A stretch of DNA of 64,000 bases from Pseudobdellovibrionaceae bacterium (GTDB lineage Bacteria; Bdellovibrionota; Bdellovibrionia; Bdellovibrionales; Bdellovibrionaceae): the NCBI GenBank assembly GCA_022843825.1, contig JALHMX010000008.1:1-64000 (forward strand), given 5' to 3'. A model generated the notes under the pieces. It worked only from the letters and a program-made list of their open reading frames with translations. It was not told the DNA's origin and ran no database searches. A program made the position numbers and the translations under genes. Position 1 is the stretch's first letter; every line of letters starts with the position of its first letter. This document shows positions 53,511 to 62,483 of the stretch, piece after piece.

Positions 53511-54776
53511 CTATTTTAATAGTTTTGGAGTAACAAAAATAACTAGCTCCGTTTTGTTCGCTAAATAATTTTTGCTGGAAAAAAGTCGACCTAAAACAGG
53601 AATTTGGCTTAAGAAAGGCAGTCCCTCAGAAGATGTTCCTGTTTCATTTTTAATCAATCCTGATAGAACTATAGTTTGTGATTTTAATAAATCAAAATGA
53701 CTAGAGACTTTATGACTGTGTAAGGCAGGAATACCATCAATAGATCGACTCATGTCTATGGAAGATATTTCTGATTCAATTTCTAAACTGATTTGCCCAA
53801 GAGAGTCTACTTGTGGCTTAATTTTTAAATGTATACCGTATTTTTTCCACGTGACTGAACTGTAGCGTTCAGCCACGCTTTTAATCGGGAACTCTCCGCC
53901 TGCAAAAAAATCCGCAGATTTTCCACTTTTACACATTAAGTTGGGTGAAGCTAAAATATTCATGTCACCTGTGTTTTCCGACGCGTTAATAAGAAGATCA
54001 AAATCATCAATTTTGGACTGTGAAAGATCAAGGAAGCTGGCAGAATACGAGCTAGGCCATTTTAGGCCAAGAGTGCGCATCAGCTCCTTCTTTATCTCTA
54101 CCACTTTAATCTCTACGCGTAGATTATCTGAGATATCGAGTTTTTTCTTGTCTTCTGTATGATACAGTCCCACTTTTTCTAGATGAGGTTTAATTTTTCG
54201 CGAAGCCTCAGGGCCTGAAGAATAAGTTTTCCATGGAGAACTGAAAACAATCTTATGTGGTGGCAAACCATTTTCACTAAAATAATTCGCATACCAACCT
54301 TCAATTTCTGACCTCATTTTTTCAGAAACCTGTAGGCCTAAGTAGACGTAGTTGTTATTCTCATGCATTAGTCGGATAACTTTTTCAAATTCTTTAAGGG
54401 TTGATATTTTTCCATTTAAACATAAAGCTTCGTTACATTGACCCACATTGATATCTGCGAACTGGAAAGACAGTTTCTTCCAGTTTAAATAGGATTGTAT
54501 TTGACCAGCGGGTAAAACAATAACGACTTGGTTTTTTTTATCGATTCGGATTTTAGAACTGCCTACTTGAAGCCCTTTAAGTCGCAAGTCTTCGCTGCGT
54601 CCTAGTGCTTTTACAATTTTAGGATTTTCTATCCAAATTTTTTCTTTGACTTGCTTTAAGCGTAACGTATCGCCGATTTCGATCACTAGCGGTTCAGTGG
54701 ATGCGGCAAATAAGTTAAAGCCAAATAAAATAATAAGTAAAAACCAAGTCATGCATTTTCGGAGTGCAGAAGGCAC
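53511..54776 (-). CDS. CpaC-like secretin
   Basis: A 421-residue secretin of the Flp/Tad type. The signal peptide is residues 1 to about 24; an in-frame ATG at 54752 is an alternative start. The N-terminal CpaC domain (IEIGDTLRLKQVKEKIWIEN) is followed by the secretin core, with LKSQTIVLSGLIKNETG and VPVLGRLFSS-like IPVLGRLFSSK, and it ends VIFVTPKLLK. It forms the outer-membrane pore of a Tad-type system. It is co-transcribed with the CpaF gene. Confidence 0.88.
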   Translation of the reverse strand: MPSALRKCMTWFLLIILFGFNLFAASTEPLVIEIGDTLRLKQVKEKIWIENPKIVKALGRSEDLRLKGLQVGSSKIRIDKKNQVVIVLPAGQIQSYLNWKKLSFQFADINVGQCNEALCLNGKISTLKEFEKVIRLMHENNNYVYLGLQVSEKMRSEIEGWYANYFSENGLPPHKIVFSSPWKTYSSGPEASRKIKPHLEKVGLYHTEDKKKLDISDNLRVEIKVVEIKKELMRTLGLKWPSSYSASFLDLSQSKIDDFDLLINASENTGDMNILASPNLMCKSGKSADFFAGGEFPIKSVAERYSSVTWKKYGIHLKIKPQVDSLGQISLEIESEISSIDMSRSIDGIPALHSHKVSSHFDLLKSQTIVLSGLIKNETGTSSEGLPFLSQIPVLGRLFSSKNYLANKTELVIFVTPKLLK

Positions 54777-54824
54777 GCCAACTGTTTTAGGATTTACTTA
54801 ATCTTGAGTAAGCCTAAATCCGGG

Positions 54825-55679
54825 CTACGAATTGAGGACTTGAAGAATCGGTTTTTTGTTTGAAGGAATAGCTTCTGGCGCCATGAACAATCCAGTTTTT
54901 AGGCCGCCTGAGTAGGCATAGCTGTCCTTAGCTAAATCAGTTATTTTAAGCAAAGATTTTAATACTGAAAAGCCTTTTTGGTTGTTTCCTTTCATGACTC
55001 GAATAACTTCTTCTACTGTGACATGGGGTATGCTGGAGTCCCAGCAATCATAATCTGTTACAAAGCAGCACGGTAAGTAGGGAATATTGGCCTCGCGAGC
55101 TAAAGCGAATTCTGGAAAATTAGTCATTCCTATGATATCGGCATTCATTTGACGATAGGTATGAGACTCAGCCTGAGTTGAAAAATACGGACCTTCAATG
55201 CAAATATAGGTTTTGTTAAAATGAATATTAAAGTTAAAATCTTGGTGAATAGATTTTAACTTTTCCGCCATGACTTCACATATAGGACGAGCTAACGAAA
55301 CATGTCCAACCAATCCGTCTCCTAAAAAAGTAGAGGAACGAAGACCTTTCGTGCGGTCAATATACTGATACGGAATGACTAAATCCCCAGGAGCCAGGTC
55401 TTTTCTTAATGATCCGACGGCGCTGAAAGATATAATGCTGGTGACGCCCATTTTTTTCAAAGCGTATATATTGGCGCGATAGTTAATTTCACTGGGTAAT
55501 AGTTCATGATGTTCACCATGGCGAGAGATAAACAATAACTCCGTACCATCCACTGAAACTTTTTTGAAGCCCGAAGAGGCTTTTCCAAAAGGAGTTTCAG
55601 TCGATAGCAGTTCTAGGGTTTTAAAGTCGTCAAATTTTTCAAATCCAGACCCGCCAATAACACCTACCATGCAAAACAT
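54825..55679 (-). CDS. mtnP: S-methyl-5'-thioadenosine phosphorylase
   Basis: A 284-residue MTA phosphorylase, which splits methylthioadenosine to adenine and 5-methylthioribose-1-phosphate. The phosphate motif ISRHGEHHELLPSEINYRANI, the base-pocket IGMTNFPEFALAREA and the ending of the PNP fold agree. Family 2 type (trimeric). It overlaps the upstream mtnA gene by 16 bases, so translation is coupled. It is the first step of the pathway but the last gene of the operon. Confidence 0.93.
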   Translation of the reverse strand: MFCMVGVIGGSGFEKFDDFKTLELLSTETPFGKASSGFKKVSVDGTELLFISRHGEHHELLPSEINYRANIYALKKMGVTSIISFSAVGSLRKDLAPGDLVIPYQYIDRTKGLRSSTFLGDGLVGHVSLARPICEVMAEKLKSIHQDFNFNIHFNKTYICIEGPYFSTQAESHTYRQMNADIIGMTNFPEFALAREANIPYLPCCFVTDYDCWDSSIPHVTVEEVIRVMKGNNQKGFSVLKSLLKITDLAKDSYAYSGGLKTGLFMAPEAIPSNKKPILQVLNS

Positions 55680-56677
55680 CCTTTACTAATATCTTCTTGA
55701 GTGAAAACGCCCGTATCCATAATCCATCCTGATATTAATTTTGCCGGAGTCACGTCAAAAGAAGGATTGTATACGTCAACTCCAAGGCTCCCCGCGGCAC
55801 CCATCACTTCCTCTGGAGTGCGTTGCTCAATTGGTATTTTTTCACCGTTAGGGCAGTCAGGATCGACTGTGGTAAAAGGAGCAGCCACATAAAAGGGAAT
55901 ATCATGATAATGGCAATTCACAGCAACACTATAAGTCCCAATTTTATTTGCAAAGTCTCCATTGGCGGCGATGCGATCGCTCCCGACAAAAGCTTTGTTA
56001 ATTTTTTTAAGACTCATAAGCTGAGCGGCCATGCTGTCAGTGATTAAAGTAAATGGAATGCCCAGCTTTTTTAGCTCCCATGTTGTTAATCGGCCACCTT
56101 GTAATAACGGTCTGGTTTCATCAACATAAACATGAATTTTCTTACCGTTTTCAAAAGCTTTGCGAATTATTCCCAGAGCAGTGCCTACTCCGGCTGTAGC
56201 TAATCCGCCGGTGTTGCAGTGGGTGAGAATAGAATCTCCATCATGAATCAAATTAGCACCAAAAGTAGAAATTTTATCACATAAAGCTACATCTTCATAA
56301 AAAAGATCTATCGCAGTTTGTATGAACGCCGCGGAATCTTGTGAAGTGAGTAAAACTTTTTTCATGTGATCAATACAGTTCATTAAATTTACGGCAGTAG
56401 GGCGTGCTTCATATAACGCTTGGGCCTGATTCATAAGGTCATCAGCATTGAATTCTTTAGCAGCCATTTGAGCCAGTTGCAGTGCTGCAGCGACACCTAT
56501 AAGTGGCGCACCTCGCACCCGTAAATTTTTAATAGCTTCAATCATTTCAGGAGTTGAAGTAATGGTTAGCCATTTTTCCTGATGGGGAAGTAGTGTTTGG
56601 TCTAATAATTGTAAATTAACTTTTTTAGATGTGCTGTCATAAGTATATTTTAAAGCTAATGAATTTAAATTAATCAC
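55664..56677 (-). CDS. mtnA: Methylthioribose-1-phosphate isomerase
   Basis: A 337-residue MtnA, which isomerises methylthioribose-1-phosphate to the ribulose form. The conserved blocks are IKNLRVRGAPLIGVAAA, ILTHCNTGGLATAGVGTALG (catalytic Cys), and VGSDRIAANGDFANKIGTY (catalytic Asp). It resembles eIF2B subunits in fold. It overlaps the class II aldolase gene by four bases and mtnP by 16. Confidence 0.94.
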   Translation of the reverse strand: MINLNSLALKYTYDSTSKKVNLQLLDQTLLPHQEKWLTITSTPEMIEAIKNLRVRGAPLIGVAAALQLAQMAAKEFNADDLMNQAQALYEARPTAVNLMNCIDHMKKVLLTSQDSAAFIQTAIDLFYEDVALCDKISTFGANLIHDGDSILTHCNTGGLATAGVGTALGIIRKAFENGKKIHVYVDETRPLLQGGRLTTWELKKLGIPFTLITDSMAAQLMSLKKINKAFVGSDRIAANGDFANKIGTYSVAVNCHYHDIPFYVAAPFTTVDPDCPNGEKIPIEQRTPEEVMGAAGSLGVDVYNPSFDVTPAKLISGWIMDTGVFTQEDISKGCFAW

Positions 56678-57354
56678 ATTAAAATATTCCCAATTTTTTT
56701 ACGAAGTTGATAAAGATATTGAATTTCTTCTTCTGGCAAAGGATGAATTCCGCCCAGTTGCTGAGCGGTGGATAGTATTTGCGCTGAGTTTTCTATGCGC
56801 TCCATCCCTCGATACGCTTCTTCTAAAGATTCAGCCCAGGTGATGGCTCCGTGGCGCCGCAAGATTAATGCCTTGTAGTCCGGAAGGTAGGGTTTAAGCA
56901 CATCCCCCATAGCGCCTGAGCCAGGGCGCGCATAATCCGCAAAAGGAATATCACCGGTGGCGAGTATCACTTCAGATAAACAATCACTTGGCAGCTTTTT
57001 AAGATCAGGACGAGCTATCGACCAGGCAATAGCCGTCGGTGGATGTGCATGTATTACGGCTCGAGCTTTGGGGCAACTTCTGTAAACCTCTAAATGCATA
57101 AGACGTTCTGACGATGGGTTTCCAAAAATAATTTTATTGTCTAGAGTAATTAAAGCCATCTGATCTGCTGACATAAAAGCTTTAGAAACGCCTGACGGGG
57201 TAATTAAAATATGCTGGTCGTCAAGACGAAGACTGATATTGCCATCAGCTGCGGATAGCATATTACGGGCATGTAATCTTTTACAGATTTCCAAAATATG
57301 AGTGTTGTAAGATGAAAAATCTTCTATTTTTGAAGTCATGGTAAGGTCATACAT
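56674..57354 (-). CDS. Class II aldolase (MtnB- or Ald2-like)
   Basis: A 226-residue class II aldolase/adducin protein. The Zn ligands are H..H in VIHAHPPTAIAW and a third His in LRRHGAITWA. A Glu in GNPSSERLMHLEVY is the likely acid-base residue, as in FucA. It could be methylthioribulose-1-phosphate dehydratase (MtnB), or the aldolase (Ald2) that yields DHAP and methylthioacetaldehyde in the DHAP shunt. None of the later Met-salvage genes (mtnC, mtnD) accompanies it, favouring the aldolase. Starts at 57354 and 57339 are both possible. Confidence 0.8.
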   Translation of the reverse strand: MYDLTMTSKIEDFSSYNTHILEICKRLHARNMLSAADGNISLRLDDQHILITPSGVSKAFMSADQMALITLDNKIIFGNPSSERLMHLEVYRSCPKARAVIHAHPPTAIAWSIARPDLKKLPSDCLSEVILATGDIPFADYARPGSGAMGDVLKPYLPDYKALILRRHGAITWAESLEEAYRGMERIENSAQILSTAQQLGGIHPLPEEEIQYLYQLRKKIGNILM

Positions 57355-57394
57355 TGACTTGAAATACTTGGCAACCTCGAGTAGCTTTTGTCCT

Positions 57395-57946
57395 ATGACA
57401 GTGATTTTAATGGCTATGAAAAATGAATCTAATGGGCTTATAGAGAAAATAGCGCAAGATGACAGTGGATTGAGCTTACATTATACAGGATTTGGACTAT
57501 TGGCCGCGGCTCAGAAGACCACCGAAATTATTTGTCAATTTAAACCTCAGCGCATTTTGAATTTGGGAACCGCTGGAAGCCGGCACTTTCCGATGGGTCA
57601 TATTGTAGAATGCACCCAGTTTTCTAATCGGACCCGCGAGCTTTTATCGACGTTAAACTATACTCTAAAGACTTTTCCAATAACTGATTTACCAGAAGCT
57701 CATTGTGGATCAGCAGATTGTATTGATCTTTCAGAAGCAGCAGATGCGCATGAAGTGTTAGATATGGAAGCCTTTGCCATGGCTTATGTCTGCCAAAAGA
57801 TGAACGTGCCTTTTCATTCCGTAAAATATATTACGGATAGTTCTGAGGGCGATGTGCCGGCGCTGTGGAGAAAGCAATTACTGCCGGCCTCAGAAGCCTT
57901 GCAAAAAGTCTTACAGAAGTTGATCCAGACTAAAGTCATAAGTTAA
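57395..57946 (+). CDS. Nucleosidase/phosphorylase-superfamily protein (MTA/SAH nucleosidase-like)
   Basis: A 183-residue protein from the ATG at 57395. A GTG at 57338 would overlap the start of the divergent aldolase gene and is not used. The family block VLDMEAFAMAYVCQKMNVPFHSVKYITDSS contains the Glu and Asp of the ribose/base site. It is shorter than MTA/SAH nucleosidase (about 230), and the N-terminus is trimmed. It may remove adenine from methylthioadenosine, S-adenosylhomocysteine or 5'-deoxyadenosine, or act as a futalosine-type hydrolase. Its position next to mtnA/mtnP supports the first group. Confidence 0.68.
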   Translation: MTVILMAMKNESNGLIEKIAQDDSGLSLHYTGFGLLAAAQKTTEIICQFKPQRILNLGTAGSRHFPMGHIVECTQFSNRTRELLSTLNYTLKTFPITDLPEAHCGSADCIDLSEAADAHEVLDMEAFAMAYVCQKMNVPFHSVKYITDSSEGDVPALWRKQLLPASEALQKVLQKLIQTKVIS

Positions 57947-57988
57947 TTTTATTGATCAACTCGGCCTGTAAAGCATTGTATTCTGATC

Positions 57989-58747
57989 GTGATGTTTACG
58001 CGTTATTTAAAAAGAGTTTTAGTATTTTTAAGCATTCCGCTAGGAATTGTAGCCGCGGTTTATTCTTTAGATAAAAATGATATATTTTTGATTCAAAATG
58101 TTCATCTAGAGATTCAAACTACTGAGGGACAAAAAAATTATCCTAAGTTTTACATTGATGAGCTTAATTATAAGTTTGAAACCCTTAAAGGCGAGTCCTT
58201 AGTGCGAACTTCACTAAGTCAAATATCGAATATTTTGCAAAAAGAGAAGTGGATTAAAGAGTTCCGTGTATCGCGCGATTGGCCTTCGGAACTTAAAATT
58301 ACCATTCAACCCCACCAGCTTTCGTATTTACTGACGACGTCTAAAAAGCTAAGCCAAGGCATATTTACTCCGGTGACTATTGATGCCGAGCTGTTGCCCG
58401 ATATTGATACTCGACAGGCGCCAGCTTTAGCTTTATTGATTGGCGAAGAGTTCAGGAATGACGTTAACAAAAGAAAAAAAGCGGTCGAGTTATTAAAGTC
58501 TTTGCCAGAAAAAGGAAAAATTACTCCGGCGCAGCTTTCAGAAGTTTCTTATGATCGCCGTGATGGATACTGGGTTCACCTCGTAGACTCGAGTGTAAAA
58601 ATTAAATTTGGCGAGTCAGATTTTTCCATGAAGTCAGCCCGAGTCTCTCAAGTTTTGGATTATTTGGAAAAGAAGGATCTTAAAGCCCGCGTCATAGATG
58701 CGAATCTTTCTAAAAAAGTTCTTGTCAGGTTGCAGCAGACTCCCTAA
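57989..58747 (+). CDS. ftsQ: Cell division protein FtsQ
   Basis: A 252-residue bitopic protein. One N-terminal membrane span (about residues 9-26) is followed by a periplasmic POTRA-type domain (NVHLEIQTTEGQKN, LVRTSLSQISNILQKEKWIKEFRVSRDWPSELKITI) and the FtsQ domain. It precedes ftsA and ftsZ, as in many bacteria. FtsQ links early and late divisome proteins. The GTG at 57989 is followed by ATG at 57992, either of which could be the start. murB/ddl, usually upstream, are not here. Confidence 0.88.
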   Translation: MMFTRYLKRVLVFLSIPLGIVAAVYSLDKNDIFLIQNVHLEIQTTEGQKNYPKFYIDELNYKFETLKGESLVRTSLSQISNILQKEKWIKEFRVSRDWPSELKITIQPHQLSYLLTTSKKLSQGIFTPVTIDAELLPDIDTRQAPALALLIGEEFRNDVNKRKKAVELLKSLPEKGKITPAQLSEVSYDRRDGYWVHLVDSSVKIKFGESDFSMKSARVSQVLDYLEKKDLKARVIDANLSKKVLVRLQQTP

Positions 58748-58875
58748 GCTTATATTAGCGACATTAGTCAGGACGACTGAAGTCGGGATAAAATAAAGTA
58801 CGACGTAACATAATTTGCAACATGTTTTTTTAAAGAAAAAGCATCAACGACATTCACGGACAGGAAGTGTCACAG

Positions 58876-60156
58876 ATGAAACAAGCGAATAATAATCATA
58901 GTCAGTCAAAATCTACTGGTCCGGTCATCACGTCTTTAGACATCGGTTCTACTTCAGTTAAGATCGTAATGGCAAATATAAATCACGAACAAAAAATCGA
59001 AGTTATTGGAGTAGGTGTTTCGCCTAATTCAGGAATCAAACAAGGCGTAGTCGTCAATATAGAGTCAACTACTGAGTGCATCAGTCGAGCTAAAGAAGAG
59101 GCCGAGCTGATGTCTGGAACTAAAATCGGAGACGTTTGGGTTTCGGTCAGCGGGTCACATATACAGTCGTTTGATTCAACAGGAATGATCGCCGTTAAAA
59201 ATAAAGAAGTTTCTCAAGCTGACATTGACCGTGTTATCGAAGCGGCCAAGGCGATTCAAGTTCCAGCAGACAGATCAGTTCTGCATGTTTTGCCAAGAGA
59301 ATTTAAATTAGACCATCAAGATGGAATTATGGATCCTATTGGCATGTCCGGTGTTCGCTTGGAAGCGAATGTGCATATCGTAACGGCCAGTCAGGCAGCA
59401 CTTTCTAACATCACTAAGTGTATCGAAAAAGCAGGAATGAAGGTTTCGGGTTTGGTTTTGGATCAGGTCGCTGTTTCTAAATCTGTTTTAAGCTTAGACG
59501 AAAGAAATTTAGGAGTATGCATTGCTGACATCGGCGGTGGATCTTCTAAATTAGTTTATATTGTTAATGGTAGTGTAGCTCAGACAGGAATTGTTCCTAT
59601 CGGCGGAATGCATTTTACTCAAGATGTAGCTGTCGGTTTGCGTACTCCTCAGGCTAACGCAGAAGTTCTTAAGAAAAAGCACGGTTGTGCTTTAGCAAGT
59701 TTGATTACAGATGAAGAAGTCATTGACGTCGAAGGTGTTGGCGGACGTAAAGCGCGCGCAATCGCGAAAAAAGAATTGGCAGTTATCTTAGAGGCACGCG
59801 CCGAAGAATGTTTGAATATGATTTCAAATCATATTCGACTCAGTGGTTTGCAGCCTTTATTAGGTTCTGGGGTTGTTATAACAGGTGGAGCTAGTCAACT
59901 TGATGGGTTAGTTGAAATGGGCGAATTTGTTTTCGACATACCTGTTCGTCGTGGTTTCCCATTGCCAGTGCAGGGTTTAAAAGATGTTGTCAAGGGCAGT
60001 GAGTTTGCGACATCGATCGGTTTATTACAGTATGGTTATGAGCAAAGACGAGATTTGTACGGAGCGGAGTCAGGATCAATGGTGTCATCAGTTATTTCTG
60101 AATCTGTCGGTGATTTCTCGAATAAAGTGAAAAAGTTTTTTTCGGATTTGTTTTAA
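58876..60156 (+). CDS. ftsA: Cell division protein FtsA
   Basis: A 426-residue actin-fold ATPase. The ATG at 58876 is preferred; GTG 58867 lies too close to the ribosome site caggaag. The phosphate-1 loop is LDIGSTSVKIVM, with the second in CIADIGGGSSKLVYI and the adenosine motif in VVITGGASQLDGL. The C-terminal amphipathic helix NKVKKFFSDLF tethers it to the inner membrane. It anchors FtsZ. It is 120 bases after ftsQ and 27 before ftsZ. Confidence 0.95.
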   Translation: MKQANNNHSQSKSTGPVITSLDIGSTSVKIVMANINHEQKIEVIGVGVSPNSGIKQGVVVNIESTTECISRAKEEAELMSGTKIGDVWVSVSGSHIQSFDSTGMIAVKNKEVSQADIDRVIEAAKAIQVPADRSVLHVLPREFKLDHQDGIMDPIGMSGVRLEANVHIVTASQAALSNITKCIEKAGMKVSGLVLDQVAVSKSVLSLDERNLGVCIADIGGGSSKLVYIVNGSVAQTGIVPIGGMHFTQDVAVGLRTPQANAEVLKKKHGCALASLITDEEVIDVEGVGGRKARAIAKKELAVILEARAEECLNMISNHIRLSGLQPLLGSGVVITGGASQLDGLVEMGEFVFDIPVRRGFPLPVQGLKDVVKGSEFATSIGLLQYGYEQRRDLYGAESGSMVSSVISESVGDFSNKVKKFFSDLF

Positions 60157-60183
60157 ATATAGTTTTAAAATTCAGGAGGGGCC

Positions 60184-61740
60184 ATGTTTGAGTTAGAAGA
60201 AAATGTAAGTATCGGAGCGAATATCAAAGTCGTCGGTGTTGGCGGCGGCGGCAGCAATGCTGTAGCAACAATGATTGAAAGTGGATTGTTGGGGGTTGAT
60301 TTCGTCGTAGCTAATACAGATATTCAGGCCTTGAACTCAAGTAAAGCCGGGCAAAAAATTCAGTTGGGATATGATTTAACTAAAGGCTTGGGCGCAGGGG
60401 CAAACCCTGACGTCGGACGCCGAAGCGCGATAGAGTCGTATAATGAAATCGTTGAGCAGCTTAAGGGTGCGGACATGGTTTTCGTTACTGCGGGAATGGG
60501 CGGAGGAACAGGAACTGGAGGAGCTCCAGTTGTTGCGAAAGTAGCGCGCGAACTTGGCGCATTAACTATTGGTGTAGTAACTAAGCCATTTATGTTCGAA
60601 GGCAAAAAAAGATCTAAACATGCAGAAAGCGGACTGTCTGAGTTACGTGATAACGTAGATGCATTAATTGTTATACCTAACCAAAAATTATTAACTATTT
60701 CTGCAGAGAAAACACCACTTTTGGAAACTTTCAAAAAAGCAGATGAAGTTTTATTGCAAGCGGTTCAAGGAATTTCTAATTTAATTAATATTCGAGGCCT
60801 TATTAATCTAGATTTTGCAGATATTCGCACAGTCATGGCTAACAAAGGTATGGCATTAATGGGGACGGGCAGTGCTTCCGGTGAAAATCGAGCGATTGAG
60901 GCAGCAACTCAAGCTATTTCTTCTCCATTGCTAGAGAATGTAAGAATCGATGGAGCTACCGGCATTATTATTAATGTTACTGGTGGAGCTGATTTATCAT
61001 TGTATGAAGTGAATGAAGCTTCAACTTTAATTACTGAAGCTGCTAGCGAAGACGCAGAGGTTATTTTTGGTGCGGTTATTGATCCGACCATGGCTGATGA
61101 AGTCCGAGTTACAGTTATCGCTACTGGATTCGCTCGTGAAGAGAAAAAAGATTCGATAAACACAGCTCAAAATATGCATTCATTTTTGGGTAGCCCTACT
61201 TTGACTTTTGACTTAGGTGCAGGTGTTACTCCTCCTGCGCCAGCTATGACTCAAGAGCAAATGATGAAGATGATGCAGCAGTTTCAACAAATGCAAGGGA
61301 TGCAAGCTGGAATTCCGGCGGCAGCTGCGGCGGCGCCTTTTATCCAAAACCCAGGAGCAGCACCGACTTTACCTTCGATTGAAAACGTTCAAGAATCAGT
61401 AAAAAGCTTTGCAACTCCTGAAATGGAAAATAATAAAACTGCGCAAAGCGAGCCGCAGTTTTCACAAGATTTTTCATCGGCAGTTTCTCCGGTTACTATG
61501 AATACTCCTCCTGAGTCTGCGACATCAACAGCTCGCGATATGTTATTAGCTAAAGCAAAAGCTTTTAGAGAGAATCAATCTACTCCGGCGGCGACAGATG
61601 ACAAAAATACTCATCCAGAGCAGTTGTCTATGATGGATGATCAGAAGCAAGTCGAAGAGGCCAAAAAGATGGCGCGAGATATTTTAGAAGTGCCCGCCTT
61701 CATTCGTAAAAAACAAGGATTTGATTTACAACAAGGATAG
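60184..61740 (+). CDS. ftsZ: Cell division protein FtsZ
   Basis: A 518-residue tubulin-like GTPase. The signature is GMGGGTGTGGAPVVA, and the core spans residues 10 to about 325. A long Gln/Met/Pro/Ala-rich linker (about 330-490) is followed by the FtsA-binding C-terminal peptide EVPAFIRKK. The linker is much longer than in E. coli (383 in total). The ribosome site is a strong aggagggg. It forms the Z ring. Confidence 0.97.
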   Translation: MFELEENVSIGANIKVVGVGGGGSNAVATMIESGLLGVDFVVANTDIQALNSSKAGQKIQLGYDLTKGLGAGANPDVGRRSAIESYNEIVEQLKGADMVFVTAGMGGGTGTGGAPVVAKVARELGALTIGVVTKPFMFEGKKRSKHAESGLSELRDNVDALIVIPNQKLLTISAEKTPLLETFKKADEVLLQAVQGISNLINIRGLINLDFADIRTVMANKGMALMGTGSASGENRAIEAATQAISSPLLENVRIDGATGIIINVTGGADLSLYEVNEASTLITEAASEDAEVIFGAVIDPTMADEVRVTVIATGFAREEKKDSINTAQNMHSFLGSPTLTFDLGAGVTPPAPAMTQEQMMKMMQQFQQMQGMQAGIPAAAAAAPFIQNPGAAPTLPSIENVQESVKSFATPEMENNKTAQSEPQFSQDFSSAVSPVTMNTPPESATSTARDMLLAKAKAFRENQSTPAATDDKNTHPEQLSMMDDQKQVEEAKKMARDILEVPAFIRKKQGFDLQQG

Positions 61741-61742
61741 TT

Positions 61743-62483
61743 TTGAAGTTTTGGTTTATTTCTGATCTTCATTTAAAAAATGATAATGAACGCAACAGTC
61801 AAATACTGTTGCGTTTTTTATTGATGCTAAACTTAGAGCCTCAGCGCAATCAACTTTTTTTATTAGGTGATATTTTCGATTTTTGGTTATCTAGCGGAAA
61901 AGTTTTTGAAAAACAGTATCAAAAAATTGTCGAGGCGTTGTCTCAGTTTAAAAAGAACGGTGGCCAGATTTATTATTTTGAAGGAAATCATGATTTTCAT
62001 ATCGACGTTTACTGGACAAAAAAATTTGGTATTCAGGTCATTGAAGATGAGGCCTATTTTAAAATAGCCGATTACTTTGTTCGTTTAGAGCATGGAGACT
62101 TTATAAACCCCCATGATCATAAGTATCTGGCCTATCGCGCTTCAGTACGTCGCCCCTGGGTTGAGTTTATAGGGCATCTTGTTCCTGGTTTCATTATGAA
62201 GTGGTTTGGAGAGGCGATGAGTGCTAAAAGCCGCAAGAAAACCACACATTACTCTGCTAATAATGAAAATGAGATCAGACAAATGATCCGAACCCACGCG
62301 GAATCTATTTATGATGAAAAACCGTTTGATCTTATAATCACAGGTCACATGCACGTAGAAGATGATTATACTTTCGATAAAAAAGGAAAAAAAATACGTT
62401 CAATTAACTTGGGAACGTGGCTTCAACGACCTATAGCTTTAAAAATAGAAGGATCTAACATAGATTGGATTGAGCTTAATTAG
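61743..62483 (+). CDS. UDP-2,3-diacylglucosamine pyrophosphohydrolase (LpxH-type)
   Basis: A 246-residue calcineurin-like metallophosphoesterase. The di-metal motifs are FISDLHL, GDIFDFW, GNHDFH, LEHGDF and TGHMHVED in order, as in LpxH, which forms lipid X in lipid A synthesis. The length matches the family. LpxH-like proteins without confirmed specificity also occur, so the exact substrate is inferred. The start is TTG at 61743, two bases after the ftsZ stop. Cell division and lipid A synthesis thus share one transcript. Confidence 0.82.
   Translation: MKFWFISDLHLKNDNERNSQILLRFLLMLNLEPQRNQLFLLGDIFDFWLSSGKVFEKQYQKIVEALSQFKKNGGQIYYFEGNHDFHIDVYWTKKFGIQVIEDEAYFKIADYFVRLEHGDFINPHDHKYLAYRASVRRPWVEFIGHLVPGFIMKWFGEAMSAKSRKKTTHYSANNENEIRQMIRTHAESIYDEKPFDLIITGHMHVEDDYTFDKKGKKIRSINLGTWLQRPIALKIEGSNIDWIELN

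Noticed and set aside
53941-54162. Plus-strand 73-codon frame inside the secretin gene
   Set aside because: Shadow frame; the secretin frame carries the recognised family features.
60360-61163. Minus-strand frames inside ftsZ
   Set aside because: They are antisense to the conserved GTPase core and have no ribosome site or recognisable sequence.
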